From Streptomyces sp. MspMP-M5 (lineage in GTDB: Bacteria > Actinomycetota > Actinomycetes > Streptomycetales > Streptomycetaceae), in contig NZ_KB891887.1 of the NCBI RefSeq assembly GCF_000373585.1, positions 58,156 to 122,155 of the forward strand: a DNA stretch of 64,000 nucleotides, given 5' to 3'. How positions within the stretch are numbered: the first letter of the stretch is position 1; each line of letters starts with the position of its first letter. The notes under the pieces are model-generated. The model was not told the DNA's origin. It did not search any database and saw only the letters and a program-made list of their open reading frames with translations. Below, piece after piece: positions 26,037 to 33,697 of this stretch. The translations under genes and the position numbers were made by a program.

Positions 26037-26062
26037 TTTGCAAAGTCTGCTACTTTGCAAAG
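26036..26062. promoter_or_regulatory. Twin CTTTGCAAAG palindromes (operator)
   Basis: Two perfect copies of the 10-bp palindrome CTTTGCAAAG at 26036-26045 and 26053-26062, centres 17 bp apart (about 1.6 helical turns), between the ArsR-like gene and the deformylase gene. The local AT content is far above background. Best explained as the autoregulatory operator of the ArsR-like protein, which would also control the deformylase. Confidence 0.65.
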
Positions 26063-26113
26063 CGCCATGCAAGTCCCATGCCCAAGTCCCATGCCCCCGG
26101 GGGGAGACACCAC

Positions 26114-26818
26114 ATGTCACGTCGGAACGATCGGCCACATCACCACGAGCAACCGCATCACAACGGCCGGCCGCAGCCCGGCCCCGACGACCGGCGAGTC
26201 CGCGTCCAGGGTGAGCCGGTCGACTCCTTTCCCGCGCTGCCGCCGGAGGCCCGACGCGGGTCGGTGCGCCGGATCACCGAGGTGGGCGAGGAGGTTTTGA
26301 GCCGTCCGTGCCGCGAGGTGACCGAGTTCGGCACCCCCGAACTGGCCACGCTGATCGACGACTTGTTCCTCACCATGCACATCGCCGACGGCGCCGGCCT
26401 CGCCGCGAACCAGGTCGGCATCGACCTCCGGCTGTTCGTCTACGACTGCCCGGACGACCACGGAATCAGGCATGTCGGCCACATCGCCAACCCCGTGGTC
26501 ACGCTCCCCGATCCGGCGCACCGCCGGTTGATCGACGACTTCGAGGGATGCCTGTCGGTCCCCGGTGCGACCATGGAGGTCCCGCGCACCGACCGGGCCG
26601 TCGTGCGCGGCGTCGACAAGGACGGCAGGCCCCTGGTGATCGAGGGGACGGGCTACTTCGCCCGATGTCTGCAGCACGAGACCGACCACCTCGACGGCCG
26701 GCTCTACCTCGACCGGCTCGCCAAGCGCGACCGCAAGGAGGCACTCCGGCAGATGGACGCCCACCGCGAGGACGTCTTCGCACGACGGGAGAGTAAGGCG
26801 GCGCGCGTGAGCCGATGA
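26114..26818 (+). CDS. def: Peptide deformylase
   Basis: 234 aa. Removes the N-formyl group from nascent proteins. All three motifs are present: GAGLAANQ at 93-100, EGCLS at 144-148 (metal ligand Cys146) and HETDH at 188-192 (HExxH). The first 45 residues are an unusual His/Pro-rich extension (RPHHHEQPHHNGRP). ATG 26114 has GGGGGAG upstream; the frame continues upstream without an RBS. Streptomyces usually have several def paralogues; one under ArsR-type control may be an inducible or inhibitor-tolerant copy (inference). Confidence 0.9.
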   Translation: MSRRNDRPHHHEQPHHNGRPQPGPDDRRVRVQGEPVDSFPALPPEARRGSVRRITEVGEEVLSRPCREVTEFGTPELATLIDDLFLTMHIADGAGLAANQVGIDLRLFVYDCPDDHGIRHVGHIANPVVTLPDPAHRRLIDDFEGCLSVPGATMEVPRTDRAVVRGVDKDGRPLVIEGTGYFARCLQHETDHLDGRLYLDRLAKRDRKEALRQMDAHREDVFARRESKAARVSR

Positions 26819-26845
26819 CGTGTTTGAGTAGATGACGTGTTTGAG
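26814..26845. repeat. Two tandem copies of a 17-bp unit at the def stop codon
   Basis: GATGACGTGTTTGAG occurs at 26814-26828 and again at 26831-26845 (period 17). The first copy contains the TGA stop of the deformylase gene. Confidence 0.8.
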
Positions 26846-27016
26846 CAGACGTTGGCTCAACATTACGGCTGCCGTCGTAGATGAGCACCTGTGTGACGGT
26901 ATTCGTCACCCACGCCGCCGTGGCTGTTCCGCCGTGGGGCTCGCAGCGGAGGGTGGGGAACGCGCCCGGCACACCGGAGGGTCCGGTGGCACGGGACGCG
27001 GGAACCGAGGTCTTCG

Positions 27017-27892
27017 ATGGGTGCGGTGCGCAGGATTCTCGTCACGGGGGCGACGGGCAACGTAGGACGGTGGGTGACGGCGGAGCTGGTGGCGGCGGAG
27101 GCGTACGAGGTCCACGCCATGACCCGTCGTCCGGATACGGCCGATCTACCGCCGGGAGTGGAGGTGGTGCGCGGCGACCTGGCCGACGCGGCCGGGCTGG
27201 AGGTGGCGTTGGAGGGAGTGGACGCGGTCTTCCTGATGTGGCCGTTCCACAGTTCCGAACCGGCCGCGGCGGTCGTGGACGCCATCGGCCGGCACGCCCG
27301 CCGGGTGGTCTTCCTCTCGTCCGTCTCCGTGCGGGACGACGCCGATCCCGATGCCCAGTCGCATGCCGTCGGACGGTGGCACCGGGCCGTCGAGCAGCGG
27401 ATCGAGCGGTCCGGGCTGGAGTGGACCCATGTGCGGCCCAGCACCTTCGCCGCCAACACCCTGTGGTGGGCCGACCAGATCCGGTCCGGTGACACGGTGC
27501 GCGGAGCCTACGGTGCGCTGCCGATGGCCCTGCTGCACGAGGCGGACATCGCGGCCGTCGCCGCTCGGGCGCTGACCGAGGACGGCCATGCCAAGGCCGC
27601 GTACACGCCGACCGGGCCGGAGGTGCTGACCCAGGCAGAGCAAGTACGCACCATCGGTGAGGTGTTGGGCCGTCCTCTCCATTGGGAGGAGTTGTCCCGG
27701 GATGCCGCGCGCCGACGGCTGCTCGCCGACGACGGCTTCCCGGACTCGTTCGTGGACCCGCTGCTCGACGGCTACGCACAGATGCTGACGGCACCGCGCC
27801 CCGTGGTCACCGACACCGTCGAGGCCGTAACGGGCGCACCGGCGCGCACCTACCGGGACTGGGTGGCCGACCACGCCGCAGACTTCCGCTGA
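27017..27892 (+). CDS. NmrA-like / atypical SDR NAD(P)-binding protein
   Basis: 291 aa. N-terminal Rossmann motif ILVTGATGNVGRWV (GxxGxxG), followed by MTRRPDTADLPPGVEVVRGDLAD and VVFLSSVSV. No Tyr-x-x-x-Lys catalytic pair is evident, matching NmrA/HSCARG-type sensors and quinone/azo reductase-like members. C-terminal half WEELSRDAARRRLLADDGFPDSFVDPLLDGYAQM is typical of this Streptomyces group. Monocistronic. Start ATG 27017 has GAGG about nine bases before it. Confidence 0.85.
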   Translation: MGAVRRILVTGATGNVGRWVTAELVAAEAYEVHAMTRRPDTADLPPGVEVVRGDLADAAGLEVALEGVDAVFLMWPFHSSEPAAAVVDAIGRHARRVVFLSSVSVRDDADPDAQSHAVGRWHRAVEQRIERSGLEWTHVRPSTFAANTLWWADQIRSGDTVRGAYGALPMALLHEADIAAVAARALTEDGHAKAAYTPTGPEVLTQAEQVRTIGEVLGRPLHWEELSRDAARRRLLADDGFPDSFVDPLLDGYAQMLTAPRPVVTDTVEAVTGAPARTYRDWVADHAADFR

Positions 27893-28200
27893 GTTTCTCT
27901 TCTCTCATCTCCTCTTCTCTGACTTCCGCCGGCTTCCGGGGACTTCTGCCGGCTTCCGCCCCGTTTCGTCCGCGCCGCTTCACCATCGGCTGCTGACAGT
28001 CCCAGTCAATAGCCCCTCGTACGCCTCGCGCGGCAACGCGGCCCGGGGACGCGGCCCGGGCGTCCGAATCAAGGCGTAGGTTCGCCCCAATCCTCGGGTG
28101 CACAGCTGTTCAAGCCGAGATCCCCGTGCTGGCATGCGCTCGTCACCCACCCCTGAAGTGCCCGCACCCGCGGGTCCAGGACGACCGGAAGGACGAGCCC
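27893..28200. other. Intergenic region with C/T-rich repeats
   Basis: 27893-27965 is a pyrimidine tract with recurring TCTCTTCTC and CTTCCGCCGG units just after the reductase stop. The rest up to the DUF4360 RBS shows no convincing gene; the promoter of the DUF4360 gene should lie here. Confidence 0.5.
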
Positions 28201-28854
28201 ATGCTCAGCACGCTCAGTGCTGGTGCCGCAGTGGCATCCTTGCTCCTCGGCTCGGCATCCCCCACCACGTCGGCCCGGTACGGCGACGACCCGCCGACCG
28301 GACGGATCACCATAACCGTCGCCACGGTCAACGGTTCGGGCTGCAGACCCGGCAGCGCCGCCGTGGCCGTCGCCCCCGACAACACCGCCTTCACCGTCAC
28401 GTACAGCGAGTACCTCGCCCAGGCCGGCGGCAACAGCAAGCCGACCGACGCCCGCAAGAACTGCCAGATCGCCCTCAACGTGCACGTCCCGCAGGGCTTC
28501 ACCTACGCCATCGCGCGGGCCGACTACCGCGGTTACGCCTCCCTGGCGCCCGGCGCCAAGGGCCTGGAGCAGGCGAACTACTACTTCCAGGGCCAGCCGC
28601 AGACGGCCCGCAAGAGCCACAACTTCGCCGGGCCCTACGACGACAACTGGCAGAGCTCGGACGAGACCGATGTCGACCAGCTGGTCTACGCGCCGTGCGG
28701 CGAGGAGCGCTACTTCAACATCAACACCGAACTGAGGGTGGACGGCGGCACGGTGGCTCCCCAGGCCACCAGCTACATGGCCATGGACTCCACCGACGGC
28801 AGCATCAACACCCTGTACCACTTCGCGTGGAAGGAGTGCCCCGCGCCTAAGTAG
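28201..28854 (+). CDS. Secreted DUF4360 protein
   Basis: 217 aa from ATG 28201 (RBS GGAAGGA). Hydrophobic N-terminus LSTLSAGAAVASLLLGSASPTTSA acts as signal peptide, although it lacks the usual Arg/Lys n-region; an upstream in-frame ATG at 28126 would add DDRKDEP. The body shows the DUF4360 pattern: VTVNGSGCRPGSAAVAVAPDNTAFTVTYSEYLAQAGG, KNCQIALNVHVPQGFTYAIARADYRGYASL, and a final Cys pair (YAPCGEERYFNINTELRV, KECPAPK). Such secreted beta-rich proteins have unknown function. Terminated by a strong hairpin. Confidence 0.88.
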   Translation: MLSTLSAGAAVASLLLGSASPTTSARYGDDPPTGRITITVATVNGSGCRPGSAAVAVAPDNTAFTVTYSEYLAQAGGNSKPTDARKNCQIALNVHVPQGFTYAIARADYRGYASLAPGAKGLEQANYYFQGQPQTARKSHNFAGPYDDNWQSSDETDVDQLVYAPCGEERYFNINTELRVDGGTVAPQATSYMAMDSTDGSINTLYHFAWKECPAPK

Positions 28855-28882
28855 CCGTAAGCGAGAACCAGCCGACCGGCCC

Positions 28883-28910
28883 GGGCCCGTACGCGGCGGC
28901 GTACGGGCCC
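28883..28910. terminator. Bidirectional hairpin terminator
   Basis: Perfect 12-bp arms GGGCCCGTACGC and GCGTACGGGCCC around a GGCG loop, between the convergent DUF4360 and APH-like genes. Confidence 0.75.
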
Positions 28911-29009
28911 TGCGTAGACCGAGCCGCACTGGCCATACCGGGCCGTACCACCCCACACCGGACCGCCACCGGTTGGCGTCCGTCCGTCCCGTCCTCCGCC
29001 CCCAGCCCC

Positions 29010-30014
29010 TCACAAGGCGGGCTCGGTGAGGAGTTCCCGCAGCGAGGCAGCACTCTCGGCGACTCCCATGGCCGTGGCGTCGGGCGCGTCGGAGGGCGGG
29101 GGAAACATGCGCCCCCAGGAATGGGCGCGGCCGAGCGCACCGAGCCGCCAGGCCAGGCGTATCGCACGCCGCAGATCCGCCGTCGTCCGGCCGTCGGCCG
29201 TCCAGGGTTCGAGGTACGCATCGCGCAGCCGCGGGAGGGCGTCCGCGCCGAAGCGTTCGCGGACCGCTGCGGCCGGGACCCGGAAGCTGAAGAACGGATG
29301 GGAGACGGTGGCGTCGCCCCAGTCGAAGAAGGTGAAGCGCCCCGCGCGCGGGGCGAACAGCTGGCCTTCGTGCAGGTCGGCATGGTCGAGGGAGTCCGCG
29401 ATCCCCAGGCCGGCCAGCTCCCTGCACCAGTCCGCCAGGCGCGGCCGCAGCGCACCCAGTCTGCTGCGGTCGTCCGGGGACAGTGCGGCGTTGTCGGCCA
29501 CGATCTGGTCGAAGATGTCCGGCAGTTGAGCCGTACGGGCGCTGGGGACGCCCAGGCGTTCCAGGTGCGCCGTGTGCGGGACGAGTGCGCGTTGCAGGTC
29601 GGCGTACTGGGCGAGCGGCTGCTCCCAGGCGCGCGGGTCGGCGGGGCCGCGGTCGAGGACGTCCCGGAACAGCTCCCCGCCGTCGGGCAGCAGCGCCCAG
29701 CCCCGCCCGGCATCGACGGCGAGGGGCTCCAGCACCTGACCGGGCACCCAGCGGGCCAGCGCCGCGGTCAGCCCCGCCTCGAAGGCGCTGGCCGGCGGGT
29801 TGGCCTTGAACCAGACATCATCGCCCCGACCCACGACCGCCAACCGCATCAGAACCGACCACGGCCGCAGCCGCACCCGCACAGCCCCCTCAGCCGCAGT
29901 CCGCAGGCCATGGGCAGCGAGCTCCTGCCGCACCCATCCCAGGGCGGCATCCCGCCACTCACCGCTCTCCCACGGCGTGACCGCCGCCGGATAGCGGCCC
30001 CGATCCACCACCAT
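29010..30014 (-). CDS. Aminoglycoside phosphotransferase-family kinase-like protein
   Basis: 334 aa if started at ATG 30014. APH/choline kinase fold: catalytic loop LDHADLHEGQLF (Asp present, but Gln where the metal-binding Asn usually is) and the DFG-equivalent FTFFDWGDATVSHPFF. An upstream region (DDVWFKANPPASAFEAGL) supplies the nucleotide-site Lys. Substrate unknown; these proteins often phosphorylate small amines or sugars rather than aminoglycosides. The start is uncertain: ATG 30056 would add a segment encoded by a tandem repeat (units of about 12 bp at 30045-30085). Confidence 0.8.
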   Translation of the reverse strand: MVVDRGRYPAAVTPWESGEWRDAALGWVRQELAAHGLRTAAEGAVRVRLRPWSVLMRLAVVGRGDDVWFKANPPASAFEAGLTAALARWVPGQVLEPLAVDAGRGWALLPDGGELFRDVLDRGPADPRAWEQPLAQYADLQRALVPHTAHLERLGVPSARTAQLPDIFDQIVADNAALSPDDRSRLGALRPRLADWCRELAGLGIADSLDHADLHEGQLFAPRAGRFTFFDWGDATVSHPFFSFRVPAAAVRERFGADALPRLRDAYLEPWTADGRTTADLRRAIRLAWRLGALGRAHSWGRMFPPPSDAPDATAMGVAESAASLRELLTEPAL

Positions 30015-30279
30015 CGCCCCGGCCGCTGCCTCGTCGGCTGCCCGGCCGGCTGTCATCTCGGCTGTCTTCTCGGCTGTCTCGTCACCCTGCACACCGCCAT
30101 CGCAGCACGCCCACCCCGCCCGTGACCACCGCATTTCGCCGTCACACAGGGTGCGGCCCGAGCGGCCCACACGGACCGCGCCCGCGCCAGGACCAGGGCA
30201 ACACTGACCCACCCACCCGGATCAGCTTTGCAACAGGCGCGGTGTGCGGAAACCGGTGCCAAGGACTACAGGGGCCGGC

Positions 30280-31521
30280 TCAGGGAGCGGTGCCTGTCGC
30301 CCCCTCCACGGCCCCCTTCACACCCTGCGCCGTACCCGCCAGTCGCCGCTCCGCCAGTTCCGTCAGCAGCGCCGCCTGCCGGTACAGCACCCCGTCGTCG
30401 AAGACGGCGCGCGGCGAGTGGATCATCGGAGCGTGCTGCCAGTCGCTTCCCTCCGGGGCCGCGCCCACCAGCAGCATCGCACCGGGGACACGGTTGAGGA
30501 CGTAGGCGAAGTCCTCGGAGCCGTTGGTGGGTATCGGGGACTCCCACACCTCGCTGGGGGCGAAGAGGTCGCGGGCGGTGGCCACGGCGAAGGCGGTCTC
30601 GTCCGCGTTGTTGACGGTCACCGGGTAGTGCCTGCCGTAGTCGGCCTCCGCGTCCAGGCCGTGCGCGGCCGCGATGGAACGCACCAGACGCGGCAGCCCC
30701 TCGGCGAGCCGGTCCCGGGCGGACTCGGAGTAACTGCGCACGGTGGCCTGGAACTCGGCGGTGTCGGGGATGACACTGGCCTTGGTGCCCGCGTGGAAGG
30801 TGCCGACGGTGACGACGACCGGGTCGAAGATGTCGAAGGTGCGGGTCACCCAGTTCTGCACGGCGGTGACCATCTCGCAGGCCACCGGGACGGGGTCCTT
30901 GGCGGCGGCCGGCGTCGAGCCGTGGCCGCCCTCGCCGTGCACCGTCACGGTCAGCAGGTCGGAGGCGGAGGTGATGGTGCCGGAGCGGGTGATGACGACG
31001 CCACCGGGCACCTGGTTGGAGGCCACATGCAGGGCGTAGGCGGCGTCGAGCGGTTTGCCGGCCGCGTCCAGCACGCCCTCCTCGATCATCGCACTGGCCC
31101 CGTTGTGGCCCTCCTCGCCCGGCTGGAACATGAACACCACGTCGCCGTGCAGGTGTTCCCGGCGTTCGGCCAGCAGCCTGGCCGCGCCGACGAGTCCGGC
31201 GGTGTGCAGATCGTGCCCACAGGCATGCATCCGGCCGGGGATCTGGGAGGCGTAGGCCACACCGGTCTCCTCGGTGACCGGCAGGGCGTCCATGTCGCCG
31301 CGCAACAGCACCGCTCCGCCGGGCCTGCCGCCGCGCAGCACGGCGGTCACCGAGGTCAGGCCGGTGCCGAGGGTGATCTCCAACGGCAGCCCGTCGAGCG
31401 CCGTGAGCACCTTTTCCTGGGTACGCGGCAGTGCCAGGCCCAGCTCCGGCTCCCGGTGCAGCGACCGGCGCAGCCGCTCCAGTTCGGGTTGCAGTTCCTT
31501 GGCGCGTTCCACTGCCGACAT
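30280..31521 (-). CDS. M20D amidohydrolase (N-acyl-amino acid / IAA-amino acid hydrolase type)
   Basis: 413 aa, cytoplasmic. M20D markers: LRGDMDALPVTEETG, RMHACGHDLHTAGLVGAARLL (metal-binding Cys/His), FQPGEEGHNGASAMIEEG (catalytic Glu pair), HGEGGHGSTPAAAKDPV and the late NGSEDFAYVLNRVPG. The family hydrolyses N-acetyl, hippuryl, or auxin-amino acid amides. AGGA about 18 bp and GGGA about 9 bp before ATG. Divergent from an Lrp-type regulator with a 119-bp shared promoter region, which points to control by an amino-acid-like ligand. Confidence 0.92.
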   Translation of the reverse strand: MSAVERAKELQPELERLRRSLHREPELGLALPRTQEKVLTALDGLPLEITLGTGLTSVTAVLRGGRPGGAVLLRGDMDALPVTEETGVAYASQIPGRMHACGHDLHTAGLVGAARLLAERREHLHGDVVFMFQPGEEGHNGASAMIEEGVLDAAGKPLDAAYALHVASNQVPGGVVITRSGTITSASDLLTVTVHGEGGHGSTPAAAKDPVPVACEMVTAVQNWVTRTFDIFDPVVVTVGTFHAGTKASVIPDTAEFQATVRSYSESARDRLAEGLPRLVRSIAAAHGLDAEADYGRHYPVTVNNADETAFAVATARDLFAPSEVWESPIPTNGSEDFAYVLNRVPGAMLLVGAAPEGSDWQHAPMIHSPRAVFDDGVLYRQAALLTELAERRLAGTAQGVKGAVEGATGTAP

Positions 31522-31640
31522 CTCGGGTCCCGTTCCTGTTGCTCTGGGGGTGACTGGTACGGTCCGTCCGTACCGAGTCCAGGCTGAAGGTCGAGCCGAC
31601 CGGCGACGCGAATCCGCCGGAAAAACGCAAGGAGGCGCCC

Positions 31641-32705
31641 GTGACGCAGGATTCCGGACGCGCCCCCGGGTCTCTGGACCATGTGGACCAGGCCCTGGTG
31701 CATGCCTTGCAGATCGCGCCGCGGGCCAGCTGGACCCGGATCGGCGCCGTCCTCGGCCTGGACGCCGTGACGGTCGCCAGGCGCTGGAACCGGCTGACCG
31801 GGACCGGCGCCGCGTGGATCAGCTGCCACCCGGCCCCGGTGCTGGCCGCGTCGGGCCAGGGGTGCCTGGCGTTCGTGGAGATCGACTGTGCTCCCGGCCG
31901 ACTGCTGGCGGTGGCGCGGGCACTGGCCGACGCACCGCATGTCGTGGCGCTCTCGCACGTCACCGGGGACCGCGACCTCCAACTCAACGTCATGGCCCGC
32001 GATCCGGCGATGCTCTCCCGCTGGGTGACCCATGACCTCGCCGCGCTGGACGGCGTGGTGGCCGCCCGTACGCATCTGGCCGGTCCGGTGCACACCGAGG
32101 GCAGCCGGTGGCGCCTGCGGGCCCTCGGCCGGCAGCAGGTCGCACGGCTCGCCGCCGACGCGCCCCGCCGCGGGCCGGCCGCCCCGGCCTTCGTCCTCGA
32201 CGACCTCGACCAACGGCTGGTCACCGCGCTGTCCGTGGACGGCCGGGCCACCTACCGCGCGCTCGCCGAACAGTGCGACGCGAGCCCCGACACGGTGCGC
32301 CGGCACGTCCAGCGCCTGTTCGCCGCGGACATGCTGCACGCCCGGTGCGAGGTCGCCCGACCCCTGTCGGAGTGGCCGGTGACCGTGACGTTCTGGGGCC
32401 AGGTCCCGGCAGCCCGGCTGCGCGAGGTGACCCGCCGGGTCACCGGGATGCGCGAGGTCCGTCTGTGCGCGAGCGTCATCAGCCGGCACAACCTGCATCT
32501 CGTCGCCTGGGTGCGCTCCCTCGACGACGCCCAGCGGTTCGAGGTCCGCCTCGCCGAGCGGACCCCGGACCTGACCGTCGCCGAACGCGCGGTCGCGCTC
32601 TGGCACATGAAGCACGGCGGCCATCTCCTCGACGAGGAGGGCTACCGGGTCGGCGCAACGCCGCTGGCCCTCTGGCGGGAACCGGCCGCGGCCCGGCACG
32701 CCTGA
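31641..32705 (+). CDS. Duplicated Lrp/AsnC-family regulator
   Basis: 354 aa, GTG start with AAGGAGG seven bases upstream. It is two Lrp units in one chain: HTH 1 at residues 14-60 (LDHVDQALVHALQIAPRASWTRIGAVLGLDAVTVARRWNRL), RAM-like domain to about 160, HTH 2 at 182-228 (LDDLDQRLVTALSVDGRATYRALAEQCDASPDTVRRHVQRL) and a second RAM-like domain (VTVTFWGQVPAARL). Ordinary Lrp proteins are about 150 aa. Likely controls the divergent M20D gene. Confidence 0.9.
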   Translation: MTQDSGRAPGSLDHVDQALVHALQIAPRASWTRIGAVLGLDAVTVARRWNRLTGTGAAWISCHPAPVLAASGQGCLAFVEIDCAPGRLLAVARALADAPHVVALSHVTGDRDLQLNVMARDPAMLSRWVTHDLAALDGVVAARTHLAGPVHTEGSRWRLRALGRQQVARLAADAPRRGPAAPAFVLDDLDQRLVTALSVDGRATYRALAEQCDASPDTVRRHVQRLFAADMLHARCEVARPLSEWPVTVTFWGQVPAARLREVTRRVTGMREVRLCASVISRHNLHLVAWVRSLDDAQRFEVRLAERTPDLTVAERAVALWHMKHGGHLLDEEGYRVGATPLALWREPAAARHA

Positions 32706-32869
32706 CGCGGCCGACGGCGCCCCTCCTGCCGTTCCGGTCCGGTGCCGTCCGGCTGAGCAGGGGTGAACCACAGCCACGTACGGTCAACTCACCATCCCCA
32801 CGGACCACGTTCGGATGAACCCTGCCCGCTTCTCCTTACGCCACGGGTCGAAATAGGTCATACAGAACT

Positions 32870-33136
32870 GTGCATATCCACGAGGAACATGTCAGCGAGC
32901 CCGGCATGGTCGTCATCGACGTCACCGCGGCCGACGAAGCCACCGCCACCCTTGCCGCGGCCGAGCTGGGGCGCCTGTGGCGATCCAGCGGCCCCTCCGC
33001 GCCCTGGCACACCCCCGGCCGGCCCGGCGTCTCCGTCCGCGCCTATCTGGACCTGCGCCATCGGCCCTCGCCGGCCCCCGAAGAGGTGCACCCGCTGCCC
33101 GCGCGGCGGCGGAAGGACCGGACTCACGGCAAGTAG
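32870..33136 (+). CDS. DUF6207 small protein
   Basis: 88 aa, GTG start. Begins MHIHEEHVSEPGMVVIDVTAADEATATLAAAELGRLW and contains PGRPGVSVRAYLDLR, the DUF6207 signature found in many Streptomyces. Function unknown. RBS weak. Its 3' end overlaps the convergent small membrane-protein ORF by 13 bp. Confidence 0.75.
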   Translation: MHIHEEHVSEPGMVVIDVTAADEATATLAAAELGRLWRSSGPSAPWHTPGRPGVSVRAYLDLRHRPSPAPEEVHPLPARRRKDRTHGK

Positions 33137-33351
33137 GCCGCGCCCACCACGACGGTCAGGACGAGGAGGACCGCCACCACCGCGACGGCGGCGGCGATCA
33201 CCCCGCGGTTCACGCACGGCACCGTCGGCACCTCCCGTGGCACGCACCACGAACAACAGCGGTCCGCTCTGACGCGCCGCTGCTCCAGCCAGTAGGCCCC
33301 GCGCAGCCGTGGCGTACCGGCGCTTTCCGGCTCGGAGACGGAAGACTCCAT
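33124..33351 (-). CDS. Small Cys-containing single-pass membrane protein (hypothetical)
   Basis: 75 aa. The N-terminal half is polar with the cluster RCCSWCVP plus a further Cys before the membrane (VPCVNRG); the C-terminus is one long hydrophobic helix (GVIAAAVAVVAVLLVLTVVVGAAYLP). The clean hydrophobic segment argues for a real gene, while the weak RBS and small size argue against. No family recognised. Confidence 0.4.
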   Translation of the reverse strand: MESSVSEPESAGTPRLRGAYWLEQRRVRADRCCSWCVPREVPTVPCVNRGVIAAAVAVVAVLLVLTVVVGAAYLP

Positions 33352-33570
33352 GCCCGGCCAAACGAGGACGCGCCGCGGAGGACACCGCCACCGTCGCCCA
33401 TCGCAACCGTATCGTCACCCCGCGGACGACTGTTGCCCGACGGCGCCCCCGTTCCACGTCGCTTCGCATCGCGGCACCGTACTTGCCAGCGATCCCCCAT
33501 CCCTCGAACAAAGGTAAGGCGCCTGACTGCCCGGCTCGGCGTCGACCGGCATACAGTGCACCTGACCACT

Positions 33571-33660
33571 GCGCCTCTTTCCAACCTCTTCCAACCTCTT
33601 CCAACCTCCTTCCAGACTCCTTCCTTTCTGCCTCCTTCAGGCTCCTTCAGGCTGCTGCCA
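33571..33660. repeat. Pyrimidine-rich tandem repeats before the phosphatase gene
   Basis: CCAACCTCTT is repeated at 33581 and 33591 with a partial third copy, then CTCCTTCAGG is duplicated at 33632-33651. They lie 38-130 bp before the start codon, within the 5' leader or promoter. The rest of 33352-33570 shows no convincing gene. Confidence 0.8.
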
Positions 33661-33697
33661 GATTCCGTCCAACTTCCCTCTCCTCTAGGGGCGTTAT

